A stretch of 10,765 nucleotides of DNA, taken from NCBI GenBank assembly GCA_964507305.1, contig CAZDPQ010000084.1, forward strand, positions 1-10,765. The letters are read 5' to 3'. The DNA comes from JAQVYV01 sp964507305. Its GTDB lineage: Bacteria; Bacillota; Clostridia; Saccharofermentanales; UBA5734. The position numbers and the translations under genes were made by a program. The notes beneath the pieces are model-generated. The model saw nothing but the letters and a program-made list of their open reading frames with translations, was not told where the DNA came from and ran no database searches. Positions 6,250 through 10,765 of the stretch are shown one piece after another; the stretch's first letter is position 1, and every line of letters begins with the position of its first letter.

Positions 6250-8290
6250 GGAGAACGGGAAGAAGATACGGGAAGAGGAGTTTGACGGCGAGCTGGTCAA
6301 CAGAGCAGCCGACCCATCCGCGTTGACGGAAGATTTCGTCGAGGAGATCGTCGGCAATTATGACGCGGATCAATACGATACGCACAACAAGCAGCAGTAC
6401 AGCGAGAGCGACATCCAGGTGCTCGAGGGTCTCGAGGCGGTCCGCAGGCGCCCGGGGATGTACATCGGCGACACGACAGCCAGAGGGCTCCATCATCTGG
6501 TGTATGAGATCGTCGCCAATTCGGTCGACGAAGCTCTCGCGGGGCGGTGTGATACGATCTGGGTGACGGTGAATAAGGATAATACGATTGTAGTTGTGGA
6601 TAATGGCAGTGGGATCCCGGTCGGACCCCATCCGAAGCTCAAGATCCCGACCGTTGAAGTCGTTCACACCATCCTGCACGCGGGCGGAAAGTTCGGAGGC
6701 GGGGCGTACAGTGTTTCCGGCGGCCTGCACGGCGTCGGCGCTTCGGTCGTGAATGCGTTGTCCGAATGGATGGAAGTCGAGGTCAAGCGCGACGGCAGGA
6801 TCTACCGTCAGCGGTATGAGAGGGGCAAAACGGCAAGCCCGCTGGAGATCATCGGCAAATGCGACAAGGACGATACGGGCACCAAGACGACATTTCTGGC
6901 CGATAAGGAGATATTTCCCGAAATCATCTATGATTTCAGCGTCATGATCACCCGCTACCGCGAGATGGCTTTCCTCAACAAGGAAGTCACCATCATCCTG
7001 ACCGATGACCGGGGCGAGACACCGGTCGTGAAGCATCTGCATTATGACGGCGGTATCGTTTCGTTTGTCGAATACCTGAATAAGAACAGGGAAGTCCTTC
7101 ACAAGCCTCCGATCTATATCGCGTCGAAGGTCCGGGATATTTATGTGGAAGTGGCGATCCAGTACAATGACAGCTATGCCGAAAGCGTATACTCCTACGC
7201 GAATAATATCGCCACTGTCGAAGGAGGCAGCCATCTGACCGGATTCCGGTCCGCTCTGACGAAGGTGATCAATGATTACGGACGCAAGTATAAGCTATTG
7301 AAGGATAATGACAGGAATCTTCAGGGCGAAGATGTCCGGGAAGGCCTGGGTGCGATCATCAGCGTCAAGCTGACGGATCCGCAATTCGAAGGCCAGACAA
7401 AGACCAAGCTCGGCAATGCCGAGATTCGGACGATCGTTGAGAACACCCTGGGAGAAAAGCTTTCCAGTTTTCTGGAGGAAAACCCCGGTGTTGCCAGGAT
7501 CATCATGGACAAGTGCCTCTCCGCGAACAGGGCGCGGGAAGCTGCGCGAAAAGCCCGTGATATGACACGGAGAAAGAATGTCCTCGAGTCTACGACTCTG
7601 CCCGGCAAGTTGGCGGATTGCCAGGAAAGGGATCCGTCCCTGTGCGAAGTCTTCATCGTCGAAGGGGACTCGGCAGGCGGCTCGGCCAAGCAGGGCCGCG
7701 AGCGCAAGTATCAGGCTATTCTTCCTTTGTGGGGAAAGATGCTGAATGTAGAAAAGGCGCGGATCGACAAGGTTTTCGACAATGAAAAGCTGATGCCGGT
7801 CATCATGGCGCTTGGAGCCGGCATCGGCTCCGATTTCGATGTTGAGAGGCTTCGCTACCACAAAGTGATCATCATGGCTGATGCGGATGTCGACGGATCC
7901 CATATCCGCACCCTGTTGCTCACGTTCTTCTACCGTTATATGAAACCCTTGGTCGACAACGGATATGTCTATATTGCCTGTCCCCCGCTTTTTAAGGTCG
8001 CACAGGGCAAAGAGGAAGTCTACGCGTACGATGACGCAGAAGTGACTGCCATTAAAAAGGAGAAGGGATGGACCAATCCTTCCATCCAGCGATACAAAGG
8101 CCTGGGGGAAATGAGTTCCGAGCAGCTCTGGGAGACCACCATGAATCCACAGACGAGAAAAATGCTTCAGGTGAAAGTCGAAGACGCTCAGGAAGCGGAC
8201 GAGACATGCACGCTTCTCATGGGAGACAAGGTTGAACCCCGTAAGGAATTCATACAGGCTAATGCCGTCTATGCTAGGATGGACGTGTAA
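6242..8290 (+). CDS. gyrB: DNA gyrase subunit B
   Basis: The protein has 682 residues. GyrB is the ATPase subunit of the gyrase A2B2 complex, which introduces negative supercoils. The GHKL ATPase domain shows EIVANSVDEAL (89-99; E89 general base, N93 for Mg), VVVDNGSGIPVGPHPK, GGLHGVGASVVNAL and the QTKTKLGN loop. The TOPRIM domain shows EVFIVEGDSAGG (469-480) and DADVDGSHIRTLLLTFF (547-563), followed by QRYKGLGEMS. The region LPLWGKMLNVEKA and the GyrB-like length favour gyrB over parE. There is an acidic N-terminal extension of about 47 residues compared with E. coli, and no other in-frame ATG precedes the conserved start YSESDIQVLEGLEAVRRRPGMYIG. The start has only AAAGGA 11 bases upstream and overlaps the end of remB, so coupled translation is likely. 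gyrA does not follow. Confidence 0.96.
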   Translation: MTEENGKKIREEEFDGELVNRAADPSALTEDFVEEIVGNYDADQYDTHNKQQYSESDIQVLEGLEAVRRRPGMYIGDTTARGLHHLVYEIVANSVDEALAGRCDTIWVTVNKDNTIVVVDNGSGIPVGPHPKLKIPTVEVVHTILHAGGKFGGGAYSVSGGLHGVGASVVNALSEWMEVEVKRDGRIYRQRYERGKTASPLEIIGKCDKDDTGTKTTFLADKEIFPEIIYDFSVMITRYREMAFLNKEVTIILTDDRGETPVVKHLHYDGGIVSFVEYLNKNREVLHKPPIYIASKVRDIYVEVAIQYNDSYAESVYSYANNIATVEGGSHLTGFRSALTKVINDYGRKYKLLKDNDRNLQGEDVREGLGAIISVKLTDPQFEGQTKTKLGNAEIRTIVENTLGEKLSSFLEENPGVARIIMDKCLSANRAREAARKARDMTRRKNVLESTTLPGKLADCQERDPSLCEVFIVEGDSAGGSAKQGRERKYQAILPLWGKMLNVEKARIDKVFDNEKLMPVIMALGAGIGSDFDVERLRYHKVIIMADADVDGSHIRTLLLTFFYRYMKPLVDNGYVYIACPPLFKVAQGKEEVYAYDDAEVTAIKKEKGWTNPSIQRYKGLGEMSSEQLWETTMNPQTRKMLQVKVEDAQEADETCTLLMGDKVEPRKEFIQANAVYARMDV

Positions 8291-8372
8291 GCGAAACGGC
8301 TCCTAAATCGTTCTGTACACGAATGCCGGTCTTTCATGGTCTCGACATGAACCCAAATGCAAATCCGTATTG

Positions 8373-8422
8373 ATAAGGGCTGCTGCAGCGGTGATCTGAA
8401 ATCACGAAACAGCGGCCCTTAT
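8373..8422. repeat. Long inverted repeat abutting parS in the gyrB-parA gap
   Basis: The arms ATAAGGGCTGCTG (8373-8385) and CAGCGGCCCTTAT (8410-8422) pair over 13 positions with a single T-G mismatch (wobble in RNA). A second small repeat, GTGAT/ATCAC (8391-8395 and 8401-8405), sits inside. The right arm ends one base before parS. There is no T-run, so it is not a standard terminator, though it could still end or stall gyrB transcription. A smaller repeat TTCATG/CATGAA lies upstream at 8333-8351. Confidence 0.7.
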
Positions 8423-8423
8423 G

Positions 8424-8439
8424 TGTTTCACGTGAAACA
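8424..8439. promoter_or_regulatory. parS: parS centromere site, perfect consensus
   Basis: TGTTTCACGTGAAACA is the exact 16-base palindrome bound by ParB/Spo0J in many bacteria. It lies about 130 bases before parA and about 5 kb from the oriC candidate. ParB loaded here spreads on DNA, recruits SMC and is acted on by ParA to segregate origins. Confidence 0.95.
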
Positions 8440-8528
8440 GGAGGGTTGGATATTCGTATGGGTTATGCATAATAGGCTGGAAATGTAGGAAATGGTCGGA
8501 GTTTCATCTGGCTTTCTCATATCAAAGA

Positions 8529-8537
8529 TGATAAAAT
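8529..8537 (+). promoter_or_regulatory. Probable parA promoter (extended -10)
   Basis: TGATAAAAT, identical to the dnaN element, lies 30 bases before the parA start. No convincing -35 is present at the right distance. parS is about 90 bases upstream, so ParB spreading could affect this promoter. Confidence 0.5.
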
Positions 8538-8567
8538 CTAAGAACTGATATTCAGTGAGGAGACGGT

Positions 8568-9341
8568 ATGGCGTTGATTCTTGCGATAGTCAATCAAAAA
8601 GGCGGCGTTGGGAAGACCACGACCTGCATCAATCTTTCGGCCTATCTCGCGTTGAAAGGTAAAAAAACTCTCCTGATCGATGTTGATCCGCAGGGAAATA
8701 CAACAAGCGGGATCGGGATCCCCAAGAACACCTTGGAGAAAACGATTTATGATGTCCTTATCAACGGGGTCGATATCACGGAAGCAATCATCCCGACCGG
8801 ACGTAAAAATCTGTCGATCTGTCCCGCAAACATCGATCTTGCAGGCGCTGAGATCGAAATGGTCAGCCTTTTTTCACGTGAAACAATATTAAAGAGGGCA
8901 CTGCAACAGGTTGCTGCCAATTATGATTTCATGATCATGGACTGTCCTCCATCCCTCGGCCTTCTTACCATCAATGCTCTCACAGCAGCATCCGGTATCG
9001 TTGTACCGATCCAATCGGAATATTATGCGCTTGAAGGTCTTTCGCAACTGATGAATACGATCAATATCGTGAAAAGACATTTGAACCCCGGTCTTGAGGT
9101 TTTCGGTGTCGTTGTCACCATGTTCGACTCCCGAACACAGCTTTCTCATCAGGTCGCTTCGGAAGTGAAGAAGTATTTCGGTGAAAAACTTTTCCATTCG
9201 ATCATCCCAAGGAATGTCCGGCTCAGCGAAGCTCCAAGTTATGGGTTGCCGATCAATGAGTATGACAACCGGTCGAAAGGTGCGGATTCGTATGAATATC
9301 TGGCTCGGGAAGTGATGAAAAGAGCCGGAAAAGGAGCGTAA
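8568..9341 (+). CDS. parA: Chromosome-partitioning ATPase ParA (Soj)
   Basis: The protein has 257 residues, the size of chromosomal Soj proteins that lack the N-terminal HTH of plasmid ParAs. ParA binds DNA non-specifically as an ATP dimer; ParB stimulates ATP hydrolysis, which drives origin segregation. In B. subtilis Soj also controls DnaA. Motifs seen: deviant Walker A KGGVGKTT (11-18), switch I DVDPQGN (38-44) and Walker B FMIMDCPPSLG (121-131), then LLTINALTAA and the C-terminal IPRNVRLSEAPSYGLPI block. The ATG has GAGGAG five to six bases upstream. The gene contains a parS-like sequence at 8870-8885. parB follows after 92 bases. The usual mnmG/rsmG neighbours are not seen before it; gyrB is. 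Confidence 0.96.
   Translation: MALILAIVNQKGGVGKTTTCINLSAYLALKGKKTLLIDVDPQGNTTSGIGIPKNTLEKTIYDVLINGVDITEAIIPTGRKNLSICPANIDLAGAEIEMVSLFSRETILKRALQQVAANYDFMIMDCPPSLGLLTINALTAASGIVVPIQSEYYALEGLSQLMNTINIVKRHLNPGLEVFGVVVTMFDSRTQLSHQVASEVKKYFGEKLFHSIIPRNVRLSEAPSYGLPINEYDNRSKGADSYEYLAREVMKRAGKGA
8870..8885. promoter_or_regulatory. parS: Second parS site inside parA coding sequence
   Basis: TTTTTCACGTGAAACA matches the parS palindrome at 15 of 16 bases (T for G at position 2). The core TCA CGT GAA encodes the Ser-Arg-Glu tripeptide (103-105) that I recall as conserved in Soj proteins. The rest of the gene mostly uses other serine codons, which suggests the site is kept for ParB binding. B. subtilis has a comparable intragenic parS, in spo0J. 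Confidence 0.85.
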
Positions 9342-9433
9342 CCGGAGCGGCCTTGAATTTTAGGTTGTGAAGCGGCCTGATTTTCTGTTTTAAAAGAAAA
9401 CCTTCGGAAGAGCAGATGTCGGAGGAGAAGTTG
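9342..9433. other. parA-parB spacer with short repeats
   Basis: This 92-base gap contains a direct repeat AGCGGCCT (9346-9353 and 9371-9378) and an AT-rich inverted repeat TTTTCT/AGAAAA (9381-9386 and 9395-9400). No promoter is obvious, and parB is probably co-transcribed with parA. Its role is unknown. Confidence 0.4.
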
Positions 9434-10372
9434 ATGGATAAGAAAAAAACGAACGCGAAACACATGACGGTCATCCCGGTGCCGATCATACCCGAGCCCG
9501 GGACCGGCACATCCCATAAGGGACTGGGCAAAGGCCTCGGCGCACTTCTTTCGAGTGAAGGGATCCCTGAAGCGGATTCGGCATCGGTCGTCAACCTGAA
9601 AATCAATGATGTCAGTCCGAATTCAGAGCAGCCCAGGAAAAATTTCGATAAAGAAAGACTGGAAGAACTCGCAGAATCGATCCGTGAAAACGGGATCATC
9701 ATCCCGATCATTGTTCGTAAAGAAGGTATCGGGTACAGGATCGTCGCTGGTGAGCGGCGCTGGAGAGCAGCCAAGATCGCCGGGCTGTCTCTGATTCCAG
9801 CCATCGTCCGTGACCTTACCGATCTTCAGGTTATGCAACAGGCTCTAATCGAGAACATCCAAAGGCAGGACCTGAACCCGATCGAAGAAGCAGAAGCATT
9901 GAATCGTCTTCTCAAAGAGCATAGCCTTACCCAGGATAAAATCGCTGCTGTAGTCGGCAGAAGCAGACCGGCGATTGCCAACTCGCTCCGCCTGCTGAAC
10001 CTGCCGGAAGAAATCAAGTCGCTGGTGATCAAAGATGAGCTGACGGCAGGACACGCCCGGTCTCTCCTTTCCCTTCCGTCTTCGGACATGCAGATGGAAG
10101 GCGCAAAAATCATCCTTGAAAGGCAGTATAGCGTGAGGGAAACGGAGAAACTCGTCAAGCATCTTATGAAGCCGAAAAAGGTGCCGAAGGAACCGGACCC
10201 TCAGCGGATGAACAGCATCTATGATTTTGAAAAGAAACTGGCGGACCGGCTCGGGACAAAAGTACGGCTGCGGGATAAGAACAAGAAGGGCAGCATTGTG
10301 ATCGAGTATTATTCGTACGAAGACCTGGATAGGATTTTCGACCTGATTTCCGGCGATCGGAAAAATAATTGA
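9434..10372 (+). CDS. parB: Chromosome-partitioning protein ParB (Spo0J)
   Basis: The protein has 312 residues. ParB is a CTP-dependent DNA clamp that loads at parS, spreads, recruits SMC and stimulates ParA. Seen in order: LGKGLGAL (31-38, the family's usual N-terminal ParA-contacting motif), the N-domain SPNSEQPRKNFD, the CTP-binding GERRWRAA (106-113), ENIQRQDLNPIEEA, an HTH at about 165-190 (LTQDKIAAVVGRSRPAIANS), and the C-terminal dimerisation block ending YYSYEDLDRIFDLIS. The ATG at 9434 has GGAGGAG six bases upstream and is preferred over the in-frame ATG at 9416, whose site is weaker. Even from 9434 there are about 30 residues, basic then proline/glycine-rich (KKKTNAKH, VIPVPIIPEPGTG), before LGKGLGAL, whereas B. 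subtilis Spo0J begins almost directly with it. Confidence 0.95.
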   Translation: MDKKKTNAKHMTVIPVPIIPEPGTGTSHKGLGKGLGALLSSEGIPEADSASVVNLKINDVSPNSEQPRKNFDKERLEELAESIRENGIIIPIIVRKEGIGYRIVAGERRWRAAKIAGLSLIPAIVRDLTDLQVMQQALIENIQRQDLNPIEEAEALNRLLKEHSLTQDKIAAVVGRSRPAIANSLRLLNLPEEIKSLVIKDELTAGHARSLLSLPSSDMQMEGAKIILERQYSVRETEKLVKHLMKPKKVPKEPDPQRMNSIYDFEKKLADRLGTKVRLRDKNKKGSIVIEYYSYEDLDRIFDLISGDRKNN

Positions 10373-10384
10373 AACGGCGAAAAA

Positions 10385-10411
10385 TGCCTTTGGAACGGCA
10401 CGTTCGAGGCA
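10385..10411 (+). repeat. Imperfect hairpin after parB
   Basis: TGCCT (10385-10389) pairs with AGGCA (10407-10411), and GAACG (10393-10397) with CGTTC (10401-10405). There is a small internal loop and a 3-base apical loop. With no T-run it is not a clear terminator. It lies between the parB stop and the tRNA promoter. Confidence 0.4.
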
Positions 10412-10432
10412 CGGCCGATCCGAAAGATCACA

Positions 10433-10461
10433 TTGACACGCACCGCCTTTCATTGTAAAAT
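10433..10461 (+). promoter_or_regulatory. Promoter of the two serine tRNA genes
   Basis: A perfect -35 TTGACA (10433-10438) and TAAAAT (10456-10461) are separated by exactly 17 bases, 25 bases before the first tRNA. It is the strongest sigma-A-type promoter in the window. Confidence 0.85.
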
Positions 10462-10486
10462 ATCAAAGCGCGCAAATGCGATGGAT

Positions 10487-10577
10487 GGAGAGATGGTCGA
10501 GCTGGTTTAAGGCACCGGTCTTGAAAACCGGCGTAGATGTGAGTCTACCGTGGGTTCGAATCCCACTCTCTCCGCCA
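10487..10577 (+). tRNA. tRNA-Ser (anticodon TGA)
   Basis: The acceptor stem GGAGAGA (10487-10493) pairs with TCTCTCC (10567-10573), followed by discriminator G and an encoded CCA (10575-10577). The anticodon stem CCGGT/ACCGG encloses the loop CTTGAAA with anticodon TGA (10522-10524), reading UCA and related Ser codons. A long variable arm (GTAGA/TCTAC) is typical of serine tRNA. The T arm has stem GTGGG/CCCAC with a TTCGAAT loop. Confidence 0.97.
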
Positions 10578-10622
10578 GACAGAAAAAGAGTCATCCATAG
10601 CGGCAGATCGGCCGGATTGATT

Positions 10623-10713
10623 GGAGAAATACCCAAGGGGCCGAAGGGGACGGTTTGCTAAATCGTTAGTGGGGGCAACTCCAGCGAGGGTTCGAATCCC
10701 TCTTTCTCCGCCA
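10623..10713 (+). tRNA. tRNA-Ser (anticodon GCT)
   Basis: The acceptor stem GGAGAAA (10623-10629) pairs with TTTCTCC (10703-10709), followed by discriminator G and encoded CCA (10711-10713). The anticodon loop TTGCTAA gives anticodon GCT (10657-10659), reading AGC/AGU Ser codons. The long variable arm (TGGGG, GCAA loop, CTCCA) marks a serine tRNA. The T stem is GAGGG/CCCTC. It is separated from the first tRNA by 45 bases and shares its promoter and terminator. Confidence 0.97.
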
Positions 10714-10715
10714 GA

Positions 10716-10763
10716 AATTGTCCGAAAAGCCTTGCAAACAGAGGCTTTCCGGGCAATTTTTTT
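10716..10763 (+). terminator. Rho-independent terminator of the tRNA-Ser pair
   Basis: The left arm AATTGTCCG + AAAGCCT (10716-10732) pairs with AGGCTTT + CGGGCAATT (10742-10758): 16 pairs including one wobble and one A-C mismatch, with a 9-base loop. The 3' arm runs into seven T residues (10757-10763). Confidence 0.93.
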
Positions 10764-10765
10764 AT

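Noticed and set aside
6595..6603. Perfect DnaA box TGTGGATAA inside gyrB
   Set aside because: It is the only exact consensus box I found, but it is simply the codons for the conserved ATPase residues Val-Asp-Asn. It is isolated, so chance plus protein constraint explains it.
10476..10661. 61-codon open frame over the tRNA genes
   Set aside because: It runs through both serine tRNA genes, which have complete secondary structures. It has no ribosome site and no protein-like character.
1..10765. Mobile elements, CRISPR arrays, prophage or other cargo
   Set aside because: No transposase, integrase, spaced repeat array or terminal repeats were seen. The window is housekeeping origin DNA throughout, and I found no sign of a wholly new system.

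Overview
This window is the replication-origin region of a bacterial chromosome, most likely a Gram-positive Clostridia-type organism of moderate G+C. The evidence is the gene order dnaA-dnaN-recF-remB-gyrB followed by parA-parB with parS sites, plus a mazG-rqcP gene pair on the opposite side. The GyrB TOPRIM region reads LPLWGKMLNVEKA, which I associate with Oscillospirales-like Clostridia; that placement is inference from memory. I see no phage, insertion sequence, CRISPR array or other acquired cargo. No stretch longer than about 280 bases lacks a gene.

Layout. Positions 1-1820, minus strand, read away from dnaA: a conserved small protein of unknown function, mazG (nucleotide pyrophosphohydrolase), rqcP (S4-domain ribosome quality-control factor), and, cut by the window edge, a one-pass membrane coiled-coil protein that may be DivIC/FtsB-like. 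Positions 1821-2003 hold divergent promoters. dnaA (2004-3347) is followed by a 253-base intergenic region (3348-3600) with a cluster of DnaA-box-like 9-mers and AT-rich tracts, the best oriC candidate. Then come dnaN, recF (1 base after dnaN), remB (own promoter and a leader hairpin) and gyrB (8-base overlap with remB). The gyrB-parA gap (8291-8567) holds a 13-bp stem inverted repeat abutting a perfect parS site. parA contains a second parS-like site inside its reading frame. parB follows, then two serine tRNA genes (UGA and GCU anticodons) behind a TTGACA-17-TAAAAT promoter, and a strong intrinsic terminator at the right edge.

How it works together: DnaA opens the origin, the DnaN clamp and RecF serve replication and repair, gyrase relieves supercoils, and ParA/ParB acting at parS segregate the new origins. 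The opposite operon combines nucleotide-pool cleaning (MazG) with rescue of stalled ribosomes (RqcP).

What stands out is variation on a standard theme rather than a new system: yaaA is missing between dnaN and recF; yabP/yabQ and an HU gene are missing from the mazG-rqcP cluster; parAB sits beside gyrB, where gyrA often lies; GyrB and ParB carry N-terminal extensions; MazG has a glycine-rich insertion; and an uncharacterised 86-residue protein heads the operon divergent from dnaA.
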